Part shown: positions 12,380 to 25,900 of the stretch, one piece after another | Position numbering within the stretch: position 1 is the first letter of the stretch | Layout: each line of letters opens with the position of its first letter | Source of the DNA: Echinarachnius parma | Taxonomy: Eukaryota > Echinodermata > Echinoidea > Clypeasteroida > Echinarachniidae | Direction of reading: 5' to 3' | DNA length: 64,000 nucleotides | Assembly (NCBI GenBank): GCA_037951105.1 | Contig: JBAMJV010007755.1 | Location: 54,579-118,578 of the forward strand | The notes under the pieces: model-generated | The model's database searches: none | Seen by the model: the letters and a program-made list of their open reading frames with translations, nothing else | What the model was told of the DNA's origin: nothing | Position numbers and translations under genes: made by a program

Positions 12380-14440
12380 ACTTTCCCCATCTACCATCAC
12401 AGGACACTCTTTTCAGGTGCTTGTGAAAAAAGAAAAGGGGTTCAATATCAATGTGTGAAAAATTAGTACAATGGACATTAATCTAAAATTTCATAATGAA
12501 TACAACAAAATCATTTTGATTTATATGACTGATTATCATCTATAAAGTGCTTTACAATGTTATTACCTTGGTCATTGGATACACACACACACACACACAC
12601 ACAATAAACCAGCATTTGAGGTGCACATTTTTAACTCCTTGGGGAGTATCCTAGCCATTTTACCTATTAAAGGTGCACGCACACCCGCTTTACAAACCCC
12701 CTCCATTCCTACAGAGTACCCATTTACACACTCGGGTACAGAGCACCATAATGTAGATAAATGGCCCAGCCAAGTGCCAAAGGACAAAAGCGATGTGCAT
12801 ATAATGGTACATTGGTTTTGAACTCTGGACCTCACAATTAGAAGCCACACTTTACTTAGTACTCCAATCTTGCCACATCATGTGCACAAAGTTGAAGATT
12901 GAGTTTGTAACCTGATCTACCTACAGTGAAATTCTGATAGTATTGGAGAGACCTTGACAGGGCCCTTAAAGCATGCCATATTAAAAGTTTTAAGTATAAT
13001 TTATACAATTTATCATTTAAGTAAAATAAATAACTGGAAACTACTCTATTCTCTGTACACTTGATAATATCATAGTAAAAATAAGTTAAGCTTTGGATAT
13101 TATGAATAATGTGAATACAAGTACATCAAACACAAATCATGATAAGTTAGTACATTTTATAAATAGTTTGGCAAGTACTTCTTTGTTCATGCAGCTGAGT
13201 TAAAAGGCAAAATAGGTAAAATATTCTTTTGGTTACAATGTTCATATTTAAGCCATTAAATTTATTAGAGATGATGCATAATTTAGGCCGCTTTGTATTT
13301 CAGTAAGTTTCTTGTAATGCCCAATTGAACTTGTCTTCTCTTATTTTCATCACTTTAAATATATGTTATTCTAACTTCAAGAAAGCCTTATAAATAGGGA
13401 GCTTTGTCTGTATAATAATCAAATATGAAACGTCATAATCGCTGAAGCACTTTACAACATTTTTCCAATAGATACATATCATATTAGATACATTTGAAAC
13501 TGGTATTAACTACTAACTTCAGACATTTTCATCTGGCAAGAATGTCAGCATCACACAGCTTTGTTATTACACATCACACAAACTTGTTATAAAGCAAACC
13601 GAATAAGAAAGTTTTTGTTAGTTACAAAGTAATCTTTGTGGTCCCAAAAGCTAAAATATTTGTTTGAATACATTGTTTGTAACAAACAATTTTGTTGTAA
13701 CAAAGTACATTCACTGATCCAAAGGATTTTTTCTTAACAATAATCCACTGAACTTGATGTATGATTCTTATCACTTTTAACTCAGCATGTTTGTTCATAA
13801 GTTTTGAATACTTTAACATTTAAAAAAAAATACAGATAAGGGGAAGACAATAGGCAGTATTCTGGTATACTGATGATGACCCAGTATTACACGCACATGG
13901 GTATATTGCAAAAACACTAGGAGCAATGAGCAATACAACTTTATTCACGCCCTATTAAAGAATACTTTAGCACACTTCACAAAATATAGCAATAAATATT
14001 TATAGCTATTTCTAAACTACCTGCTAGATATAAAGTAAACTAAAAACTCAAATCAGTATCAAGCTATATGAAAATAAATCGCCACTGCAGCACCATATAC
14101 AAAGGTGGGGAAAATTACTAGTTGAATACAAGAGGAAATTGCTACAAAAAATTATAGGTAAGGAAAATGCTAAGAATAAAGTGGAAAATCAGGAGTACTT
14201 CCATTTTAAAGTACCACGAATACGAGTTATAGAATGATACATATAAAATTTGGAGTACTACATGTTCAAGTACCATAAGTACAAGATAAAACTTGTAACA
14301 TAAATAATTCTCTTCAATTTCCTTGAAGAAATGCACCATACATTATTTGACGTACAAAACTGGTCCACCAGTCCTCAAAATTTCATCAATAACTGAAGTA
14401 ATTTGGCTACGAATTTGGTTATGGTTAGTCATAAAGTATG
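12380..14440. other. Gene-less stretch between mobile elements and the ARPC1 3' end
   Basis: AT-rich, with a (CA)n run at 12580-12602 and no supportable exon. It may include distal ARPC1 3' flank. Short frames here have no coding character. Confidence 0.5.
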
Positions 14441-14446
14441 TTTATT
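14441..14446 (-). promoter_or_regulatory. Candidate polyadenylation signal of ARPC1
   Basis: AATAAA on the minus strand about 400 nt past the ARPC1 stop codon. Position only; no transcript evidence. Confidence 0.3.
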
Positions 14447-14844
14447 ATAAGATCATGGACTTCTCATTATTCTATTTATCACATGATTACGTCAATTATT
14501 CAATAAACATATCTTTAATCTGACAATGTGACCATGTCCTTTTATAGACAAAATGTTTGAAAATAAATCATTGCTAAATAAATCTCAACTGGCTCAAAGT
14601 AGAATTATACTGGCAGCTGACAAACAGCAAGATTAGTTTCCAGCCCTGTCTATCACATTAAGCCAAACGCTCACAGAGCCAGCAGACTGGATTTTCGGTC
14701 AGATCGGCTGTTAGCTTTGCCTCACAACTCCAATTCAATATGTTAAAGCGGCTCCAACTGATTTGGCTCAACTCTTGACCGACCGAAGAAAAACAAACAG
14801 TCTGATCGGGTTAAGTCGGGTCTGCGTGCCTTGGGTGGAGTCAA

Positions 14845-16960
14845 TCAAAAGACCATTTCATTCAGATCCTGATCCTCCTCAGAGGGTGGGGCTGGAGCCT
14901 CCACCCTTATACAAGATTCCAGCGCCTCCTGGCTCCAGATGACCAACCGACCGTCGGCTCCGACCGAGGACAGTTTGTAAACAGCCTCTCTCTGCCCTTC
15001 GTAGATGGTCAGCTGACTGTGATGGAATAGTAATGTAAGGAAATTAAATTATTGCTTCATCAATCTCATAGGTTTTACAACAGAAATCACATTACATGCA
15101 TAAATATACTTAAATATACTATAAATATTACAAGAAGAGCACAAGAATGAAAATACAACGTATGACAATTTGTAGATGGCTTCCCTCTGCCCTGTCATGG
15201 GTTGTAAGGTAAGGAACTGGAATAAGTTCTCTGTTACTATTGCTCTTGTATTTTTGATATAATAACGATCAGATGATAATAAACAATAAATATTTACAAA
15301 TCGTCTGAAAAGTTTCCAGGAGATAGATGAGGTTAAATATGACACCCACATGAAATGTTTAATTAAAAAACTGTAAATTCGACAATCAATCACAACTTTG
15401 TGATTAATTGCAACTCTTTAATATGCAACACCCCCAGGCCACCAAGATATTACCAGTGTTATTGTTGGGCTCTGACTTACTTGATGGAATTCTGATGAAC
15501 AGAAGTCTTCCTGGAGTCATCCTCTGTTGTGGCTCTCTTGTCCAAACTCTGGAACATGGACATGGCACTGTAACAAACAAATCATTAAATAAGGGTCAAG
15601 GTCAAAGGTCACAGGTCAAATTGACTTCAGTTATACACTGAAGTCTTCTTGGAGTCATCCTCTGTCGTGGCTCTTTTGTCCAAACTCTGGAACATGGACA
15701 TGGCACTGTAACAAACATATCATACAAATAAGGGTCAAGGGTCAAAGGTAAAAGGTCAAATTGACTTCAGTTATAGACAGAAGTCTTCTCAGTCATCCTC
15801 TGTCGTGGCTCTCTTGCCCAAACTCTGGAACATGGACATGGCACTGTAACAAAAACAAAAACAAAAAATCATAAAATAAGGGTCAAAGGTCACAGGTCAA
15901 ATTGACTTCAGACAGAAGTCTTCTTGGAGTTATCCTCTGTCGTGGCTCTCTTGCCCAAACTCTGGGACATGGACATGGCACTGTAACAAACAAATCATAA
16001 AATAAGGGTCAAGGGTAAAAGGTCAAATTGACTTCAGTTATAGACTGAAGTCTTCTCAGTCATCCTCTGTCGTGGCTCTCTTGCCCAAACTCTGGAACAT
16101 GGACATGGCACTGTAACAAACAAATCATAAAATAAGGGTCAAGGGTCAAGGGTAAAAGGTCAAACTGACTTCAGTTATAGACAGAAGTCTTCTTGGAGTC
16201 ATCCTCTGTTGTGGCTCTCTTGTCCAAACTCTGGAACATGGACATGGCACTGTAACAAACAAATCATAAAATAAGGGTCAAGGGTCACAGGTCAAATTGA
16301 CTTCAGTTATAGACTGGAGTCTTCTTGGAGTCATCCTCTGTTGTGGCTCCCTTGTCCAAACTCTGGAACATGGACATGGCACTGTAGCAAACAAATCGTA
16401 AGAGAATAATCAAGGGTCAAGGATTAAACTAACTATGTCACTACAGTAATGAAACTGTGGACAAAATGTAATAATAATAAAGAAGTTCCATTTATATAGC
16501 ACCTTGTATGATACAATATCACCTGTAAGTGCTTTACGCTATTATTACCCTCGACACAGGGCGCAATGCAAGTCGGCACATATTGTGTCATGTTTTACAG
16601 AATCTCCACCGATTTCTCAAGCAAAATATCAGAGAGGGCCAAATGCCAAAACTGGCTATTATTTATAAAGTGTACATTTGATTGTTTAATTTTGTATTTT
16701 TTTTATTTGCCAAATAAATTGAATTTGAATTTGAAACGATTGAGCTTGAACCGTCACTCACCTGATTTTGGCTTCACCAATCTCCTGCAGAATCCCCACC
16801 TGTCCCTCGACAATCACGTTTGCACTGTCATCCACTCGGAAACGAAACAACTCGCAGTCGTGGCCCTGAGGGATAAGCAAGATAATACCATTGAATATAT
16901 TGATGATGATGGTGATAGTGATGGCGATGGTGATGGAGATGGTGATTCTGACAGGGATGG

Positions 16961-16999
<39 letters not shown>

Positions 17000-19900
17000 C
17001 GACAATGATGGCTTTGATGATGGTGATGGTGATGATGATGATGAGGTTGACGTTTATGATGACAATGATGATGATGCAGTTGACAAAGATAAAGATGAAG
17101 ATGAAAGGTGGTGATGAGGATGATGTTGATGAAGATGTTGAAGGTGATTATTTTAGTTAGCATAACAAAAATTTGTCTTTTCCACTAAATAACACCAATG
17201 AGTTTTTAAAATAAGAATCTTACCCTGACAGGCATTGACAATGTCAACATTACTATCAGCCATATAAAATGACACCAACTCAAACTCATTTTCCACTAAA
17301 ATTATAGCAGAAAGTTAACTTTTATGAGAACCTTACCCCTGCAACAATGCTGTATGGCCCCACCCATTGTAGAGTGGTCCTGCAAGGAAGCGTCTTGAGT
17401 TTGGTCTGACCAACAGGGAACTTCTGACAGGCATTAACAATGCCAACATTACTATCAGCCATATAAATTGACACCAGCTCAACCTCATTTTCCACTAAAA
17501 TCATAGCAGAGAGTTTATATTTATAAGAACCTTATACCCCTGCAACAATGCTGTATGGCCTCACCCATTGTAGAGTGTGCTGCAAGGAAGCATCTTGAAC
17601 TTGGTCTGACCAACAGGGTACTTCTGATGGGCATTGGCAATGCTTTAATGCTATCAGACATACAAATTGAAGCCACCTCAACCTCATTTTCCACCAAAAT
17701 CATAGCAGAGAGTTTATATTTATGAGAATCTTTCCCCTGCAACAATACTGTATGGCCCCACCCATTGTAGAGTAGTGCTGCAAGGAAGCGTCTTGAGTTT
17801 AGTCTGACAGACAGGGAACTTCTGATAGGCATTGACATTGCCAACATTACTATCAGCCATAGAAATGGACACCACCACCTCCACCTCATTTTTCACGAAA
17901 ATCATAGCAGAAAGTAATCTTACCCCCGCAACGATGCTGTTCGGCCCCACCCATTGTAGAGTGGTGCAAGGCAGCGTCTTGAGTTTGGTCTGACCGACGT
18001 AGAAATTCTGACTGGCGTTAACGACGCTGATGGTACTGTTGTGGCTCACCCAGGCAAGGCGGTTGCCACTGGCATCGAAGGACACTCCATGGACCCACCC
18101 ACCTGGACAAGAACACATATTGAGAATAAAATCAAGAATCATTTGTAATGTTGTCATTATTATAATAATGATTAATAAATAACAATGATATTAAAACATT
18201 AATGATAAACATTATGCAAATACTATTATATAGGTGCAAGCCCGAGGATCAAGATTAGCAATAGCCTGCTGGCTCTGGGCTACAGATAATTGTTGAAATC
18301 ATATTTAATTTGCCCAATCATTTCTAGCTATGCTTGAGGATGTAATGCGTCAATAATATGTTGAACTGCTGTCTTAAAGCTTTCTTCAGTAGGCTACTAA
18401 CAAGGTTGGCAGTTCTCAAATTTCTTTAAGTTAAAGACCAATCCGCTTCCAAGAGCACTTTAAGCTAAAGTCAGCCATAACTGGGGACATACATAAGAGA
18501 GCAACAAAAAATGATTTGAGTAAGATTTATCCATTTCGCAGCATATTGGGTATACCATTGTCTCTTAAACACTAAGCAGAGGGTTAGTACATGTCCGTTC
18601 AATCTTCAAAAGGCTTATTCTCTAGGATGGTGATCCTGTAACTGCATGGAGCCAATAAAGCATGTACACCAAGAGTGGATTAAAATAATTTTTTTACCTA
18701 TTTGAGCAACAAGCCTCCTAAACTATGAGAAGTGTTTATACACTTCCTTTCAGTGTGCTTGTACTCAAATATCAGCGTTCTTGAAACTGGATCGGTCTAT
18801 TGTTTGAGGTATGATAGAATGAATACTCACCAGTTCCACCTAATTCCTTGAGACAGATACCAAAGGGCAGCTTAGAACCCCATGTATTACCACTGGGCTT
18901 TGGTTCAGTCTCTTTCACCCATGCAGAAAACACTCTGTGAGGTCAAAAACAGGTTAAAACAAAAATAAGTATCTGTTTTATCACATTTTCAAAATCCAAA
19001 AAACATATTTTGGGAATATAAATTAATACCAAAGCAACATATATCCATATTAATAAGCCCAAGGTAATCTTGTATGGGTATGCTTTCATTTAAAACTGAT
19101 TACCTCTCCTTTTACAAAATTATTCGCGCCGATTTTGAGCTTAGTCCCATGTGTTTCTGAAAGGTTACGCCAAATTAATCACATGGGACTAAGCTCAAAA
19201 TCGGCGTGAGTAATTTAGTAAAAGAAGAGGTAATCAGTTTTGAATGAAAGCATACCCATACAAGATTACCTTGGGCTTATTAATATGGATATATGTTGCT
19301 TTGGTATTCATTTATATTCCCAAAATATGTTTTTTGGGATCATTTTCCAAAGAAAAAAAAAAAAAATTTTTTTTTTTTTTTTTTTGCCGATCATCCGATC
19401 CCGATCATCGATCCGATTTCGAACATCGATAAAATTTTGCCGATCCGATCAAACGATCCGATCATCAAGGTCAGTTACAGCACTACTTGTATGAGTAGGA
19501 AATTTATAACTGCTATAATCATTTATATTCTTTTAATTGACCACTAAAATTTGAGGGAAGATAGAAAAAGAAACAAAGAAACAACAAACCCTGAAGTTTA
19601 AAGAATGACAAAGGACCTGTTTTCCATTAGGCCTGTCGGTGGTAGTGCCAGGGCTGCGTAGTGCCAGATATAATATGTCAGATCAGGGTCTATTACAAAT
19701 CATAAAGGTTGTTTTGCAACAAAATCAAATTATCCTATCAAAACTGATTTTAATACCTGACTTTGAAGTCTGTTGACCCACAAGCAAGCAGGATATTGTT
19801 GGGATGCCAGTCCAGGGTGGTGACCGTTGAGCGGATGGGCTTCTTGATGTGTTTACTCACCCACCTGATCATGGAGAAAATAAAATCAAATATCATTGTT

Positions 19901-22900
19901 CATTTTTATTTGTTATAAGAATATATGTTGCAAGCCTTGGTCCATGGTAACAAATGCATTTGAATATTTTTCCCATATACAGAGTACAAAGAAAAAAAAC
20001 ATACATTAAGCAAGCCTCCACACTAACTTTTTTCTCTACTGGCCTGTTTGGGCAAGTAAAATAATAAATGTTCAAATTTTACTTGCCCAAACAGACAATT
20101 TACTTGCCTGCTTTCTTCTAGATGAGATCTACATGTAAGGAATAACATTCTACTCTCGCAGCTAAAGAGAAAGTTAAGTTGCCCAATCGGGCAAGCAAAC
20201 TAGACCATTTATGAAATTTTACTTGCCCGACATCAATTTTTACTTGCCCCGGGCAAACGGGCAAGTGCCAGTGCCCTGCATTAAGATTTTAATTTAACAA
20301 TTTATAAAAATCAAAGGTACATCAAAGTAGCACATATCCATTATATTACGCAATTATACTTCACAGTCAATAATTGTGTGGGGCATAGAGTGGTGAAGTG
20401 TGACGTCATCAAAATTCTATTTTTAGAATTTTCAAATTTGAACTTCAGTTTCCGAAAGAGCATCAAAAATAATGTCCAAATGTCGAAAATCAATTGAATA
20501 TGTTAAGTATTGGCTGAGATAAGCCCATCCGAATGAATTTTACTTCAATGGGCAATCAGTGTTATAGTGCTCTGGTTCATAACTTTATGAACCAGAGCAC
20601 TATAACACTGATTGCCTATTGGAAACAAAATCATTCGAATGGGCATATCTCAGCCAATTCTTTACATATTCAATTGATTTTCGACATTTGGACATTATTT
20701 GTTATGCTCTTTCTGAAAATGAAGTCCAAATTTGAAAATTCTAAAAAAGTGTTTTTATGACGTCATGGCTTCTGTACTCTATTGAAATCAGGCCCGAGGT
20801 GAGGTCATACCCTTACAAATGTCTGACCTCAAGGTCTGAAATAAGTCATGATATTCTTGAGCATAAAAAGGGTAAGTTTATATCAGAGTATTTAGGAGCT
20901 TATTTGATATCCAAGTACAAACAAACATGTGCTTACCAGTCGTGATCTTGATCGAAGTAGCAGACCGATACGAGTCTCGCCCCACTGCCAACAGCAAATT
21001 TGTTTTCTGTTTTGTGAAAATAAAATGTAAAAATCTGAAATAAGTGTCGAATTCAAAATATACCTTAAAGGTAACGTTGAGTATTGGTAATTTCCAAAGT
21101 GCCCCCCCAACATAAATTGTAACGGATTTGGCTGATTTCAATTCCATATGAAAGATCATCGAAAAAAACATGGGAAATAATAATAATTCCCATTCAAATG
21201 CTCTAATTGTTGTGAAATTTGCTTTCAAAATATGATATACTAGATGGATCTTCGATTGCGCGCAATCGAAAATTATGCCTCCGCTATCACGCGATTTTAA
21301 TATGCCCAAATTAACATGCACTGATTTAATTTTTCTTATATTTTGAGTCCTGTGACCTTGACCATATGATCCCAATCTTTGATGGCTCCCTAAAAAACAG
21401 TCAGGTACCAAGTTTGATTGAAATCTGACATTTAGTTCTTGAGATTTTGGTATTACAAGCTTTTTTGCATGTATAATGAGTCCCGTGACCTTGACCTCAA
21501 CCTCATGACCCCAACATTTAATGGCTACGTTGACTCTTTATGATACAGGTACCGAGTTTGATTGAAATCTGACATTCAGTTCTTGAAATTTTGCAATTAC
21601 AAGCCATTTTCGCATACATATTGAGTCATGTGACCTTGACCTTTGACCTCATGACCCCCCCAAATCTAATCAGATCAGTGGCACCCCGATATGTACACTC
21701 ATACCTAGTATGTAATTGATCCGTCAACCGGTTCTTGAGATATCGCAAGAACGAGGCATTTTTGCACATACATTGATTCCTGTGACCTTGACCTTTGTCC
21801 TCATGAACCCCAAAATCTAATCAGATCATTGCCACCCCAATATCTACACTAATACCAAGTTTGAATTTGATCCGTCAACCCGTTCTTGAGATATCGCGAG
21901 AACGAGGCATTTTTGCATATATATTGAGTCCTGTGACCTTGACCTTTAACCTCATGAACCCCAAAATCTAATCAGATCATTGCCACCCCAATATCTACAC
22001 TAATACCAAGTTTGAATTTGATCCGTCTATCAGTTCTTGAGATATCGCGAGAACGAGGCATTTTTGCATATATATATCGAGTCCTGTGACCTTGACCTTT
22101 GACCTCATGACCCCTAAAATATAATCAGATCATTGCCACCCCAATATCTACACTAATACCAAGTTTGAATTTGATCCGTCAACCAGTTCTTGAGATATCG
22201 CGAGAACGAGGCATTTTTGCATATATATTGAGTCCTGTGACCTTTGACCTCATGACCCCTAAAATCTAATCAGATCATTGTCACCCCAATATGTACACTC
22301 ATACCAAGTTTAAAATTGATCCGTCAACTGGTTCTTGAGATATCGCGAGAACGAAAACGGGACGTACGGACGGACGGACGGACGGACGGACAACCCGAAA
22401 ACATAATGCCTCCGGCCACTTCGTTGGCGGAGGCATAAAAAGTGATTGACGTCCGGACATCACTTTTTAGAGAACGCTAGCGCGAGACGCTAGCATTCTA
22501 GGTCCTCCTTCGCGCCGATGCGAAAGGCGAACGGGGCGTGCGATACACATGAATATAATATGCGGTAACTATTACCGAGCATTACAGTCCCGTATTAGGA
22601 GGACCTAGATCGCTAGCGCTTCTCTCTAGAGGTTATTTGACTCTTGATTTGTAACGGCTCTTTTTTAATGATAACGGGGGTTTTACTTCGTCGTTTGTAA
22701 TTGTGTATACTTTTCGAGCATGGTGAAATTATAACTATTACTTTGTACCGTAGTCGTGCAGGTTTTGGTTCTAAAGTTAAGTTTGACCAATACTCAACGT
22801 TACCTTTAATATACTAATACCAAGAATATAAAAGTGTTTACTCTATTTAACCCATTGCCTATGGGAACCAGGTTGGTCCTGTATTAACTCTATGGGGATT

Positions 22901-25900
22901 GCAATTAGAGATAATATTCACACATTATTCAGAGCACCATATCAACTCCCTGGGGAGAATACTAGAGAGAAGAAATACTACAGCACTATAATAGTTCTAT
23001 AAACATATAATGACAAGGAACCCATTCACACCCCTAGGTCGAGAGCAACAAAGCTGATGAAATGCCTAGAAGTACACAAAATGCAGGGCATTATTATTTT
23101 TGTTTTAACTTGGACTCTCATCTCAAAGCATTGAAACTTTCCAAAATGTACCATAGCTGCTCTTCAAAGTCTATTCTTACCTAATGGAGACCAGCGGACA
23201 CAAGTGGCAGCTCTGTTGATGCGTAGGATCACCAGGGAGGGTTTCCATGCACCGTTCCCATTTAAGCTCCACACATAGGCATTGCGATCCTGAAAACAAA
23301 TTATACAATTAGTTTTTATTTTAATGATGAATGAAATAGATGAGTGAAATGGTCTTGAGAAACATGCATATTTAAGTGCTAATTCATTTGCCTATATTTT
23401 GGGCAGCTCTATTGATGCACAGAATGGTGTGGCTTCTACTCCAGGCGAACAGTCAAGCTCCACACGTGATAGGCATTGGGATCCTTACAATTTGTATGAA
23501 AATATACCAAACATTTTATTGATTTTACCCACAAAGTAAAGGAATCATTTAAGATTTTTAAAAAAGTCGTATTTGAGACTTCAAGCATTTTTATCGTAAG
23601 ATTCTTTTGAATGATGTGTGAAAGTTTCATAACATGAGTTTTGTAATAATACAACAGAGTGATAATTTCCTCCTTTTTTTGCCAATTAAGGAAGTTTTTC
23701 CACTTGTTATTGTTTTTATCAAACTATCTTCTCCTGTTGATGATGATTAATCTGCCTCACTTAATCCTAAGTAAGATTCTTGCAGAAACCCATGTCTGTC
23801 TACAAGGGACCATTTTTACTATTTTTTCTTCTTCAATTAAATTAGGTTTTCTGTTATGGGAGTAAATACAGTGAATGAAAAATAGTAAAGTCATGTAACA
23901 TACTGATCCGCAGGACACAATCTTGTTGCTTTGTGGGGCCCAGTCAATGCTTGTTACTCGCTGTGTATGCTGTAATTAAAGAAACAGAGACATAAATAAT
24001 TTGAGGATTACCTTTTAAAAAATGACAATAAAGTGCTATGTAAGGTTACCTCTACTGAAAGTGGTCTAATTAAAAAATTAAGCAAATATTACAATTTGTT
24101 TAAAATAATGATAATTTTCACATTAAGATTCATAAGATTTGTTTCATTTAATTTTTGTTATAACAAAGGAAAAAATCGCTGAATTCATATGAAAATGCTT
24201 GGTTGCTGACTATTGTCACAAAAGTATTTTCATATTCAGATTCATAAGATTTTATTCAATTTTCACTTTTTTAATAACAACCTAAAAACAAATAATCAAT
24301 AAATTTAGATTAAAGTAATTCATCTTCTACAAAAAATAAGTTCATATTTACTTGACCTCTAAATAACATTAAAATTAATTTGTTAGGAATATGTTACATT
24401 ACCTCATTCAAAGTGTGTCTTTTCTCCCATTCATCTCCTATCCTCACATAGATATCTACTAAAGAGTTGTTTGATGAGATGGCAACCTCTGTAAATTAGG
24501 ATAAAATAATAAAAACACAAATCACCAAATGTTGGAGAATAATCTCAGAATAAGTATAATACACATTTAACTAAATAATCAACAAACCATTTACATATAT
24601 ATAACTCATGTACAAATGCTTAAATTTGTAATACTTTTTTAAAATACTGTATTAAAAACAACTCATATAATATGGCTTGGTACTTGATTATATATTTTCT
24701 CATCCATTACAGTTGCCTGCCCCAAAACTGCCAAAGATGCATGTCAAATTGTGGTCTAACCACAGCACTAAAAAAAAAGAAGAAGCTGTTCAGACAATGA
24801 AGGTGAATTGACTACCTAGCTTCAAGATTCCACTTAGGCAAAAAAAAAAAAAATACATGTTTAGCGTTAATGCTGTTATCCGATCCGGATCCGATCCGAG
24901 ATCCCGGCGGTAATGGCTTCCGAGCCGATTCCGAGACGGATCCGAGAAATATTTTTTCTCGGTAGAAAATATCGGAAGATTTTGCCGACCCATTTTCTCC
25001 AGTGATAATTGAACATGTGTATGTTTGACAGTCCATTAAGTAGTGTAATTTAAATAAGATATGGGGAAATCAATATTGTTTACTTTATGAGTGGTTATTT
25101 TGGAGAAATTCTTGGTTCGTCAGTTCGTTTTGCAGTCGAAAATTGAACAGGATGCGCGAAATTGCTAGTCATTTGAACGATGTTGTGGACGGATGTGCAA
25201 TCAAAGTTACGCCGATACTCGAGGGGAGACGTCTGTTGGATGTCTGTATGATCGAGCTAATAAGCCAGTGCATTCAAAATGTGGCTCTGAATACGTTTTA
25301 TTGTCATTTGCACATTTAAAAATGTTCTGATATTCTACTTACATGATTTCTTGGCGTTTGATAGCTGGGCGGAAACAAAAATATGCCCCTAAACAATGAA
25401 AACAATTGCGCAAAATATCGATAAAAAATTACTACACCGCTCCTGTTTGCTTGTATAATTGCGTGTGCAGATATAGATCCGCCGCCGGGAATTCCCCAAT
25501 TTTCGGCGGATGGATCTCGGATGGATCTCGCGTAAGAAAAAACGTTCACCATAACACACGCAAAGTAATACGACCAAATTAACGCCTAATAACTTGTTGC
25601 ATGTGCATGCAAGCTATAGCTAGCTAACTCATTGGAGTTCTCTCGAGGCCTAGCCGTCCGTAATCCGATTTTTTTCTTTGGAAATATATCGATAATTCAG
25701 CAGTTTTGTCTTTGATTTGGGGGGTTATTTTGTATTCTGTTTGGCTTTCAGATGCCATGTTATCATGTAAGTAGATTACCAGAATTGTGTGGTTCCCTAA
25801 AAGGGTAATTTATAGCCGATTTTTGAGGGCAGTGGCCCGGCAGTGGCTCACAAGCGCGGTTTTCCACGCGATTGGCGGGTTGAGTTTCTGTGAAACGTGT

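Noticed and set aside
15130..15215. Possible ghost of the last ARPC1 exon (TTGTAGATGGCTTCCCTCTGC)
   Set aside because: The shared words with 14970-15010 are short and could be chance; too weak to annotate.
20878..21411. 177-codon minus-strand frame across an ARPC1 exon
   Set aside because: It overlaps the TTAA transposon and reads the ARPC1 exon at 20937-21006 in a wrong frame; the splice-consistent frame is the real one.
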